In this document: in pieces, positions 1-6,975 of the stretch
How the letters are laid out: every line of letters begins with the position of its first letter
Position numbering within the stretch: the stretch's first letter is position 1
Assembly (NCBI RefSeq): GCF_014195505.1
Contig: NZ_JACIBV010000001.1
Location: 4,588,001-4,652,000 of the forward strand
Origin: Nonomuraea dietziae
Lineage (GTDB): Bacteria > Actinomycetota > Actinomycetes > Streptosporangiales > Streptosporangiaceae
DNA length: 64,000 nucleotides
Direction: 5' to 3'
Notes under the pieces: model-generated
What the model was told of the DNA's origin: nothing
The model's input: only the letters and a program-made list of their open reading frames with translations
The model's database searches: none
Made by a program: the position numbers and the translations under genes

Positions 1-189
1 CTCCAGGTGAGCGGCGTCGTAGGGGTCGGCGGGCGCGGGGCCCTCGCCGACCCGCGCGAGAGCCGCGGCCACGCCCTCGGGCGAGAGGTCCTGGACCCTG
101 CCGTCGTACTCGTGCCTGCCGCCGCTCTCTCTCGCGTCGGCCTGGTTGAGGTCGAGCACGGCCCGCAACCTGGCGTCGAGGTCGGTCAT
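1..189 (-). CDS. Unidentified protein, N-terminal part only (cut by window edge)
   Basis: The first 63 codons of a minus-strand gene that runs off the left edge. The ATG at 189 is preceded by AAGGAG at 5 nt, a strong ribosome binding site that fixes the start. The protein begins MTDLDARLRAVLDLNQADAR and is acidic and soluble-looking, with no signal peptide or membrane segment. I do not recognise the family from this fragment. Its promoter must lie in the 100 bp between it and the tnpB remnant. Confidence 0.75.
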   Translation of the reverse strand, partial: MTDLDARLRAVLDLNQADARESGGRHEYDGRVQDLSPEGVAAALARVGEGPAPADPYDAAHLE

Positions 190-289
190 CGCAGCTCCTT
201 GAATGGAGACTCCGGCGCTCAGCCGGATTCTGTAGAACACCTGAGCGATTCAATGCATTGTGCCGTAACATCGAGCCGTGCCGCAGCGC

Positions 290-594
290 GTGAAGCGAGC
301 GTACAAATACCGGTTCTACCCGACCCGCGACCAGCGCGAGAGCCTTGCCCGGACGTTCGGATGCGTCCGGACCGGCTCTTCCCCTCATCCGCGTCGTGCT
401 CCGCATGCGGAGCCAGGCGGAACACCCTGCCATTGAACGTCCGGACGTGGCGGTGTGCCTGCGGCGCTCGTCACGATCGGGACGTGAACGCGGCCAAGAA
501 CATCCTCGCCGCCGGGCTGGCGGAGAGACGAAACGCCTGTGGAGCTGACGTAAGACCCGGAAGACTGTCATCTCCGGCGGGCGGTCGGCTGTGA
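290..594 (+). pseudogene. TnpB (IS200/IS605 family) remnant, internally deleted
   Basis: Only the two ends of a TnpB RNA-guided nuclease remain. From GTG 290 the frame reads VKRAYKYRFYPTRDQ followed by LARTFGCVR, the family N-terminus, up to about 371. The next recognisable part, in another frame from about 388, is the C-terminal zinc ribbon: CSACG, then CACG, then HDRDVNAAKNILAAG, the last RuvC motif, ending NACGADVRPG. The central part, including the RuvC-I and RuvC-II acidic residues (several hundred codons), is missing, and the two ends are in different frames. It cannot encode a nuclease. No tnpA partner is visible. Confidence 0.85.
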
Positions 595-661
595 ACCGGG
601 AACTCCTTCGGGCGACCGGAGGAATCCTCTCCCCGCAGACATCAGGGAGGGGAGGAGGTCA
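595..661 (+). mobile_element. Right end of the IS605-type element, with omega-RNA-like hairpins
   Basis: Directly after the tnpB stop lies a stretch typical of the 3' end of these elements in actinobacteria: AACTCCTTCGGGCGACCGGA, then TCCTCTCCCC, a short loop, and GGGAGGGGAGGAGGTCAA. The C-rich and G-rich arms can pair into the right-end hairpin. In living elements this region is the scaffold of the guide RNA and carries the cleavage site. The boundary at GGTCAA is inferred from family resemblance. It overlaps the stop codon of the lacI-type gene on the opposite strand. Confidence 0.6.
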
Positions 662-1672
662 AGTGGAGTCCCTTTCGATGAGCTGGAGTGTCCAGACGTC
701 TACGTCGCCGCAGGCCGTGCCGCGAACGAGCCGGTCGATCAGTGTGGCCATCCTGGCAGGCGCCGCCGACAGATCGGGCCTGACCGTGCTCAGCCTCGGC
801 CGGGTCAGCCGGGCGAGGGGCAGGTCGTCGCAGCCGATCACCGCCACGTCGCCCGGCACGCGCAGCCCCGCGTCGTGGAGAGCGGCCAGCAGCAGCATCG
901 CGTACTCGTCGTTGTAGGCGAACACGCCCTCGCCGCCCTTGAGGCCCGCCACGAAGGCAGCCGCCTCGGCCTCGTCGAAGGCCAGGTCGACCGCCGTGAC
1001 GGGGACGCCGGCCGATCGCGCTCCACGTAGCCTGGCCAGCCCCATCTCCCTGAGGCCCTCCTCGCGGGGAACCACCGCCACGACCGGGTCGCGGCCCCGC
1101 TCCACCAGATGCCGTACGGCCAGCGCGCCCACCCCCTCGTGGTCGGTGAGCAGCGAAGGGACGTCGTCCATCGGCGCGTGTCCCATGCCGATGATCGCCT
1201 TGACCCCCGCCGCCCTGAGCACCTCGATGCCCGCTCTGGTCAGCCTGCTGGCGTCGGCCACCACGGCGGTGGGCCTGAGCTCGGCCCACGCCTTGGCCGC
1301 CGCGACGCCCTTCGTGCGGCGGGCGCCGTACTGGACCACGGTGTAGCCGCGCCCGCCCAGCTCCTTGTCGAGCTCCTCCAGCAGGCCGGTGGCCAGCGGC
1401 CCCTGCGGGATGTCCGGCACGGCGACCAGCACCACGCCGCTGCTGCCCGTGCGCAGCGTGCGCGCTCCCGCGTGCGGGACGTACCCGAGCCGTTCGGCCG
1501 CGTCGCGGACGCGTGACCTGGTCTCCTCGCTGATCCGGCTGCCCGGCCGGTCGTTGAGCACGTAGGAGACGGTGGCCTGGGAGACGCCCGCCGCTCGGGC
1601 GACGTCCATGCTCGTGGCGGGCCTGTTGCCGCTCATCACATCCAGAACATTCCTCTTGTCAGCTGCGGTCAC
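659..1672 (-). CDS. LacI family transcriptional regulator
   Basis: A 337-residue repressor. The N-terminal helix-turn-helix reads DVARAAGVSQATVSYVLND at about residues 23-41. It is followed by the hinge region (RLGYVPHAGARTLRTG) and a periplasmic-binding-protein-like sugar sensor domain to the end. The first in-frame start is GTG 1672. An internal ATG at 1636 (MSGNRPATSMDV) would also give a normal family N-terminus, so the start is uncertain. It is divergent from the MFS gene, with a palindromic operator between them, which implies autoregulation and control of the transporter operon. The C-terminus ends abruptly at LIERDST, with the stop inside the end of the IS remnant; relatives often run a few residues further. 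Confidence 0.9.
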   Translation of the reverse strand: MTAADKRNVLDVMSGNRPATSMDVARAAGVSQATVSYVLNDRPGSRISEETRSRVRDAAERLGYVPHAGARTLRTGSSGVVLVAVPDIPQGPLATGLLEELDKELGGRGYTVVQYGARRTKGVAAAKAWAELRPTAVVADASRLTRAGIEVLRAAGVKAIIGMGHAPMDDVPSLLTDHEGVGALAVRHLVERGRDPVVAVVPREEGLREMGLARLRGARSAGVPVTAVDLAFDEAEAAAFVAGLKGGEGVFAYNDEYAMLLLAALHDAGLRVPGDVAVIGCDDLPLARLTRPRLSTVRPDLSAAPARMATLIDRLVRGTACGDVDVWTLQLIERDST

Positions 1673-1689
1673 TCGATGCTATCCAGTGC

Positions 1690-1701
1690 TTATACGTATA
1701 A
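1690..1701. promoter_or_regulatory. LacI-type operator palindrome
   Basis: TTATACGTATAA is a perfect 12-bp palindrome with the central CG typical of LacI-family operators, and it is AT-rich in a GC-rich background. It lies between the divergent lacI-type and MFS genes, 28 bp before the MFS start, so binding there could repress both directions. Its assignment to the neighbouring repressor is inferred from position. Confidence 0.7.
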
Positions 1702-1729
1702 CCACCCCCCCATCAAGTCAGGAGTCGCC

Positions 1730-2959
1730 ATGGTCCCCGCCACTGGCGTCCGCCGGGACGGCATGCCGAAGCTGCTCACCGTCCTCGGCGCGAGCAACGC
1801 CGTCATGTACGCGCTCTACATGGGCGTCGGCGGCCTGCTCGTGCAGACTCAGATCGCCGACATCGACCCCGCCAACAAGGTCGCCAACGTGGGCCTGGTC
1901 GCCGGGGTCAGCGCCGTCTTCGCGACGGTCTTCAACCCGATCGGCGGCACGCTCTCCGACCGGACCACCCGCTCACGCTGGGGCAGGCGCAACCCCTGGA
2001 TCCTCGGCGGCGCGATCGCCGCGCTGGCCACGATGCTGCTGATGAGCCAGGTCTCGACCGTCCCGATGATCCTGCTCGGCTGGTCACTGGCGCAGGCCAT
2101 GATGAACCTCTACCAGGCCGCGCTCACCGCGATCATCCCCGACCGCGTCCCCGAGCAGCGCAGGGGCACCGCCTCCGCCGTCCTCGGCGTCGCCACCTCC
2201 GTCGGGATCGTCTTCGGCACCCAGGTCGCCGTCTTCTTCGTCGGCGACGTCTCGCTCGGCTACCTGGTGTACGGCTCGGCGGTCGTGCTCGGCGCCCTCC
2301 TGGTGGTCTCCCTCACCCACGACCCCCGCCCCGGCGAGTACGAGGTGGCGGTCAAGCCCAAGCGGTCGATCGCCGACTTCCTGTCCGCGCTGGGGCACCG
2401 CGACTTCCTGTGGGTCTTCATCGGGCGCAGCCTGATGGTGCTCGGCTACTTCATGGTCCTGATGTTCATGCTCTTCATCTTCCAGGACCACATCGGCATC
2501 CCGAAGGACGAGGCGCCACAGGCCGTCGCCACCGCGACACTGGTCTCGACGGTCTGCGCCGTGCTGGCGACCGTGGTGTGCGGTCCGCTGTCGGACCGGC
2601 TCGACAGGCGCAAGCTCTTCGTCACCGTCGCGGGCGTCGTCACCGCCGTGTCGATGGCGCTGCCGCTGCTGTGGCCGAGCTGGACCTCGATGCTGATCTA
2701 CAGCGCCATCCACGGCGCGGCCTTCGGCGCCTACGGGGCCGTGGACATCGCCATCGTGACCCTCGTCCTGCCCAGCAAGGACGACGCCGCCCGCGACATG
2801 GGCATCCTCAACATCGCGAACGTGGGGCCACAGATGATCGCCCCGTTCATCGCCTCGGCCATCATCGGGCTCGGCGGGTACGCCTCGCTCTGGCTCGTGG
2901 CCATGGTCATCTCACTCATAGGGGCGGTCGCCGTCCTGCCGGTCAAGGGAGTCAGGTAA
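1730..2959 (+). CDS. MFS transporter, sugar/glycoside type
   Basis: A 409-residue inner-membrane permease with about 12 hydrophobic segments. The loop motif GGTLSDRTTRSRWGRRNPW between segments 2 and 3 (about residues 75-93 from this start) resembles the SLC45/sucrose and glycoside branch of the major facilitator superfamily. A second SDRLDRRK loop marks the second six-helix half. ATG 1730 is chosen because CAGGAG lies 5 nt upstream; an earlier in-frame start would overlap the operator. It is the first gene of a tight unit with the hydrolase and the acetyltransferase-like gene under the divergent LacI regulator. The substrate is unknown; the regulator suggests a sugar or glycoside. Confidence 0.88.
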   Translation: MVPATGVRRDGMPKLLTVLGASNAVMYALYMGVGGLLVQTQIADIDPANKVANVGLVAGVSAVFATVFNPIGGTLSDRTTRSRWGRRNPWILGGAIAALATMLLMSQVSTVPMILLGWSLAQAMMNLYQAALTAIIPDRVPEQRRGTASAVLGVATSVGIVFGTQVAVFFVGDVSLGYLVYGSAVVLGALLVVSLTHDPRPGEYEVAVKPKRSIADFLSALGHRDFLWVFIGRSLMVLGYFMVLMFMLFIFQDHIGIPKDEAPQAVATATLVSTVCAVLATVVCGPLSDRLDRRKLFVTVAGVVTAVSMALPLLWPSWTSMLIYSAIHGAAFGAYGAVDIAIVTLVLPSKDDAARDMGILNIANVGPQMIAPFIASAIIGLGGYASLWLVAMVISLIGAVAVLPVKGVR

Positions 2960-3658
2960 ATGCAGCTGCACACGCGCGAATGGGGCACAGGCGACCGGGT
3001 CGCGGTGCTGATCCACGGCATCATGGCCAGCTCGGAGTGCTGGTGGCGGGTCGGGCCCGCGCTCGCCGAGCGCGGCTACCGGGTGATCGCCGTCGACCTG
3101 CCAGGACACGGCGCCTCGCCCAGGGCGGAGAGCTATCCGGTGGAGCTCATGGCCTCGTCGGTGCTCGAGTCGGTGCCGTCCGCGCCCGCGCTGGCGATCG
3201 GCCACTCCCTCGGCGGCCTCACGCTGGCGGCCGCCGTCGACAGGCTCCTGCCGGAGAAGGCCGTCTACTCCGACCCCGCCTTCAGGATGCCCGTGCTGGA
3301 GGGCGGCGTGGCGGTGACCGACGGCTTCGCGGCGGCCAAGGACTGGACGGCCGAGCAGATCGCGGCCATGCACCCGGGCTTCTCCGCCGAGGAGGTGGCG
3401 GTCGAGGTGGAGATGCTCAAGGGCTGGGACCCGCAGACCGCGCTCGCCCTGGGCAAGGTGGTCGGGATCGACTTCACGCCCGCGCCCGTGGTGCCGTCTC
3501 TTGTGCAGATCGCGGACCCGAGCTTTCTCGTCGCCCCCGCCTTCGCCGAGGAGTTGCGGGAGCGGGGCTTCGAGGTCCGGATCGTGAAGGGCGCCGAGCA
3601 CACCATCCACCGCCACCTGTTCGACGACTTCCTGAGCGGACTCGACGGATATATCTAG
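2960..3658 (+). CDS. Alpha/beta-fold hydrolase
   Basis: A 232-residue cytoplasmic hydrolase. The oxyanion-loop motif is HGIMASS (about 19-25), the nucleophile elbow is GHSLGG with Ser83, and a C-terminal His near 214-217 (GAEHTIHRH) completes a plausible triad with an acidic residue around ADPSF. It has no signal peptide or membrane segment. The ATG follows the MFS stop directly, with no gap, so translation is coupled. In context it probably cleaves an ester or similar bond of whatever the MFS protein imports; the sequence does not show the substrate. Confidence 0.85.
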   Translation: MQLHTREWGTGDRVAVLIHGIMASSECWWRVGPALAERGYRVIAVDLPGHGASPRAESYPVELMASSVLESVPSAPALAIGHSLGGLTLAAAVDRLLPEKAVYSDPAFRMPVLEGGVAVTDGFAAAKDWTAEQIAAMHPGFSAEEVAVEVEMLKGWDPQTALALGKVVGIDFTPAPVVPSLVQIADPSFLVAPAFAEELRERGFEVRIVKGAEHTIHRHLFDDFLSGLDGYI

Positions 3659-3662
3659 ACCT

Positions 3663-4400
3663 ATGACGATCCGCATCACCACCCTGGCCGAGCGGCCCGA
3701 CCTGGCAGATTCCCTGTGGCAGATGCCCCACTCGTGGCCGGAGTTCATGCTCAACGACCCCATCGCTGGGCTCTACTTCAACCGCTCCCTCACCACCGAC
3801 CTCGCCGAGTACCTGGTGGTGGCGGTGGACGAGGAGGGGGCCCTCGTGGCCAGGGCGTTCTCCATCCCCTTCGAGCGGCCCGAAGGCGAACTGCCCGACG
3901 ACGGATGGGACGCGGTGGTGCGGTGGGGCGCGGACACCCGCAGGAGGGGCGCCCGCTCCACCGCGATCTCGGCGCTCGACATCACCATCAGGACCGACCT
4001 GCTGGGCGGCGGGATGTCGGGCAGGATGCTCGCCGCGATGCGGGACAACGCCGCGAGACTCGGCTTCAGCGAGCTGCTCGCGCCCGTGCGACCGAACCAG
4101 AAGCATCTGGAGCCGCGCGTCCCGATGGCGGAGTACGCCTTCAGGACGCGCGACGACGGCCTGCCGTACGACGCCTGGTTGCGGGTGCACGTGCGGGCGG
4201 GAGGGAAGATCATCAAGGTGGCGCCGAGGTCGATGGTGGTGCCGGGCACGCTGGCCGAGTGGCGGCAGTGGACCGGCCTGCCCTTCGACGTCTCAGGCCA
4301 GGTCGAGGTGCCCGGCGCCCTGGTGGCCGTCCACTGCGACGTCGCCCAGGACCACGCCGTCTACGTGGAGCCGAACGTGTGGGTCAGCCACCCACTGTGA
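3663..4400 (+). CDS. GNAT-like N-acetyltransferase fold protein
   Basis: A 245-residue soluble protein starting 4 nt after the hydrolase stop. The middle (about residues 95-145) resembles a GNAT acetyl-CoA-binding region, with RRGARSTAISALDITIR, then a Gly-rich loop LGGGMSGRML and helix MRDNAARLGFSELLAPVRPN. The usual Q/RxxGxG/A signature is only loosely matched, so donor use is uncertain. It is the last gene of the LacI-linked unit. Proteins of this type are usually annotated as hypothetical or GNAT superfamily; no substrate can be assigned. Confidence 0.65.
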   Translation: MTIRITTLAERPDLADSLWQMPHSWPEFMLNDPIAGLYFNRSLTTDLAEYLVVAVDEEGALVARAFSIPFERPEGELPDDGWDAVVRWGADTRRRGARSTAISALDITIRTDLLGGGMSGRMLAAMRDNAARLGFSELLAPVRPNQKHLEPRVPMAEYAFRTRDDGLPYDAWLRVHVRAGGKIIKVAPRSMVVPGTLAEWRQWTGLPFDVSGQVEVPGALVAVHCDVAQDHAVYVEPNVWVSHPL

Positions 4401-4477
4401 TCTGCGCGAGGATCCGCGCGGCCTCGGCGGCCGCCTCGCTCGACAGCGTGAGATCGACGGGGGCCGTGCTACGGCAT

Positions 4478-5332
4478 TCACCGGCTCGCGGGTATTCCGC
4501 CGATCACGGTCACGATCAGCCCGCCCTTCATGCGCTCGGCCAGCCTGAGCCCCGCGACCAGAGCGGTGCCCGAGGCGTCGCCCACCGGATGCCCCGTCAC
4601 CTCGGCGATCGTGCGCGCCGCCGCCCTGCTCTCCTCGTCGGGCACCGGGATCACCCTGTCGACCAGCTCGCCCCTGAAGCCCGGCTCGACCCGCGGCCTG
4701 CCGATCCCCTCGATCCGCGACGGCATCCCCGTCGCGTAGTCGGCGGCGTCGAGGGTCCAGCCGGGGAAGTACGCGGAGTTCTCGGGGTCGGCCACGGCCA
4801 CCCTGGTGCGCCTGCCGAGCGTGGCCGAGGTGGCGCCGGTGTTCGCGCCGACCACCACCCAGTCGGGCTCGACCTGCGCCAGCAGTTCGTCGGCGAGATC
4901 GTGCTCGGCCGCGCGGCCGAACTGGTCGAGGAAGTGCCCCTCGATCTCGCGCGCCGCCTCGTAGATCGCCAGCGGCGGCGTGACGAACCTGCACTCCCCG
5001 CCCAGCTCCTCCACCCTGCGCGCCCGCTCCTCACTGCGCTGTCCCGGCATCACCACGACGTACGGCAGGCCGAGCCGCCTGGCGAACCACGCCTGCGCCA
5101 CCGCGGCGTTGCCTCCGGTCGCCTCGACCACGGTCGTCCCCTCGGTGACCAGCCCTTCGGCGATCGCCTGGCGGAACAGCGCCCTGGCGTGCCTGTGACG
5201 CATGGTGCCCGTGGGATGGGCTGACTCGTCCTTCATCAGCACCGTGACGGGCCCGCCCGCGGGGAACTCCACCAGCGGGGTCGGCTCCTCCTGCTCCTCC
5301 AGCAGGGCCAGCGCCCATGCCTTCCAGCTCAT
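4478..5332 (-). CDS. PLP-dependent cysteine synthase/desulfhydrase-fold protein without the catalytic lysine
   Basis: A 284-residue fold-type II protein related to the tryptophan-synthase-beta/CysK superfamily, closest in style to the mycobacterial Cds1 group. Visible parts: KDESAHPTGTMRHRHAR (34-50), where relatives have a Schiff-base Lys in SLKHR; the phosphate and substrate loop ATGGNAAVAQAW; and a C-terminal GDASGTALVAGLRLAE. At residue 45 the codon is CGT (Arg), so the expected PLP lysine is absent and no other lysine lies near it. Its ATG overlaps the GMC oxidoreductase stop (ATGA), making it the last gene of a coupled three-gene operon. It may be an inactive homologue or work by a different chemistry. 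Confidence 0.75.
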   Translation of the reverse strand: MSWKAWALALLEEQEEPTPLVEFPAGGPVTVLMKDESAHPTGTMRHRHARALFRQAIAEGLVTEGTTVVEATGGNAAVAQAWFARRLGLPYVVVMPGQRSEERARRVEELGGECRFVTPPLAIYEAAREIEGHFLDQFGRAAEHDLADELLAQVEPDWVVVGANTGATSATLGRRTRVAVADPENSAYFPGWTLDAADYATGMPSRIEGIGRPRVEPGFRGELVDRVIPVPDEESRAAARTIAEVTGHPVGDASGTALVAGLRLAERMKGGLIVTVIGGIPASR

Positions 5333-6975
5333 GACAGCACCTTCAGCCTGAGCGCCCCTGGAGCCGCCTCGGGAACGGCCGGCCGCACCGGCGCGACCGG
5401 CGAGAGCGTCACGTACGGCGAGCCGGGTGCGGGCCTGGGATCGGGCTCGCCCGCGTTCGGCCAGAACGACATCGCCCGCTCGGCCAGCGCGGTGATGGTG
5501 AGCGAGGGGTTGACGCCGAGGTTGGCCGAGACCGCCGAGCCGTCCACGACGTGCAGGCCGTCGTAGCCGTACATCCGGTGGTAGGGGTCGATGACGCCGC
5601 TGTCAGGGGAGTCGCCGATGGCGCAGCCGCCGAGGAAGTGCGCGGTGGCGGGGGTGTCGAACAGGTCGAGCCACGACCCGCCGGGCACTCCGCCGATCTC
5701 CTCGGCCGCGTGCCGTACGGCCTGGTGGCCCGCGGGGATCCAGGTCGGGTTCGTCCCGCCCTCGCTGCGCAGGCCGAACAGCGATCTCCTGGTGGTGATG
5801 GCGTCGCCGTTGGCCTGCATGACCAGGGCGATGAGCGTCCGCTCCGACCAGCGGCGCAGGTTCAGCAGGCGCAGCGCGGTTAGCGGGTCGCGGGCCACCT
5901 GGCGGGCGAAGCCGCGCAGGCGCGAGCCGTCGCCGTCGACCAGCAGCGTGCGCAGCAGGCCCATGGCGTTGGAGCCGTCGCCGTAGCGGACGGGCTCGAT
6001 GTGGGTCCGCGCGTCGGGGTGGATCGAGGAGGTGATCGCGACGCCGTGGTTGAGCTTGTCCCCTTCGGCGGAGAGCCGCTCGAAGCCGAGCAGCGCCTCG
6101 GAGTTGGTGCGGGTCATCGCGCCCAGCCGCGGTGAGAGGCCGGGCAGGGTGGTCGCCTTCAGCCGGTGCAGCAGGCGCTGGGTGCCGTACGTGCCCGCCG
6201 CGAAGACCACCTGCCCGGCCCTGAACGTACGGCGCCGCCACGGCGCCCCCGTGCGGTGCGCCGTGACCAGGTAGCCGTCGCCGTCGGGCCTGACCGAGAC
6301 GACCGTGCACTCGGGATAGACCTTCGCCCCCGCCCGCTCGGCGAGGTGGAGGTAGTTCTTCGTCAGCATGTTCTTGGCGTTGTGGCGGCAGCCCGTCATG
6401 CACTCGCCGCACTCGACGCAGCCGTCGCGCAGCGGGCCCGCTCCGCCGAAGTACGGGTCCTCGCCGCCCTTGCCGAAGTAGACGCCGACGGGCGCGGGCC
6501 TGAAGGTGCCGGCGACGCCCATGCGCGCGGCGACCTTCTTCATGACCTCGTCCGCCCGGGTCAACGTCGGGTTCACGACCACGCCGAGCATGCGCCTGGC
6601 CTGGTCGTAGTAGGGCGCGAGCTCGGCCTTCCAGTCGGTGATGCCCGCCCACTGCGGGTCGAGGAAGAACGGCTCGAGCGGCTCGTAGAGCGTGTTGGCG
6701 TAGACGAGCGAGCCGCCGCCCACGCCCGCTCCAGCCAGAACCATGACCCTGGTGCCCTTCGGGCCGCCCAGCACGTGGATGCGCTGGATGCCCTTGAGCC
6801 CGAGCCACGGCGCCCACAGGAAGTCGCGCGCCCGCCACGACGTCTTCGGCAGCGTCGACTCGTCGAACCTGCGGCCTGCCTCCAGGACGCCGACCCTGTA
6901 CCCCTTCTCCGCCAGCCGCAGGGCGGAGACGCTGCCGCCGAAGCCCGAGCCGACGACCAGGACGTCGAAGCTCAC
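5329..6975 (-). CDS. GMC-family FAD oxidoreductase (cholesterol oxidase-like)
   Basis: A 548-residue flavoprotein. It opens with the FAD Rossmann motif GSGFGGSVSALRLAEKGYRV followed by EAG (about 8-33). A cysteine-rich stretch CVECGECMTGCRHNAKN lies in the middle, and the C-terminus has HFLGGCAIGDSPDSGVIDP and HVVDGSAVSANLGVNPSLTI, the GMC flavin-closing region. This matches bacterial ChoD-like proteins that oxidise a hydroxyl group on a lipid or steroid-like substrate. GTG 6975 overlaps the aldehyde dehydrogenase stop (GTGA), and the downstream stop overlaps the PLP-fold gene start. A choD-type gene beside guaB3 is conserved in actinobacteria; here about 14 kb of other genes separate them. 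Confidence 0.88.
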   Translation of the reverse strand: MSFDVLVVGSGFGGSVSALRLAEKGYRVGVLEAGRRFDESTLPKTSWRARDFLWAPWLGLKGIQRIHVLGGPKGTRVMVLAGAGVGGGSLVYANTLYEPLEPFFLDPQWAGITDWKAELAPYYDQARRMLGVVVNPTLTRADEVMKKVAARMGVAGTFRPAPVGVYFGKGGEDPYFGGAGPLRDGCVECGECMTGCRHNAKNMLTKNYLHLAERAGAKVYPECTVVSVRPDGDGYLVTAHRTGAPWRRRTFRAGQVVFAAGTYGTQRLLHRLKATTLPGLSPRLGAMTRTNSEALLGFERLSAEGDKLNHGVAITSSIHPDARTHIEPVRYGDGSNAMGLLRTLLVDGDGSRLRGFARQVARDPLTALRLLNLRRWSERTLIALVMQANGDAITTRRSLFGLRSEGGTNPTWIPAGHQAVRHAAEEIGGVPGGSWLDLFDTPATAHFLGGCAIGDSPDSGVIDPYHRMYGYDGLHVVDGSAVSANLGVNPSLTITALAERAMSFWPNAGEPDPRPAPGSPYVTLSPVAPVRPAVPEAAPGALRLKVLS

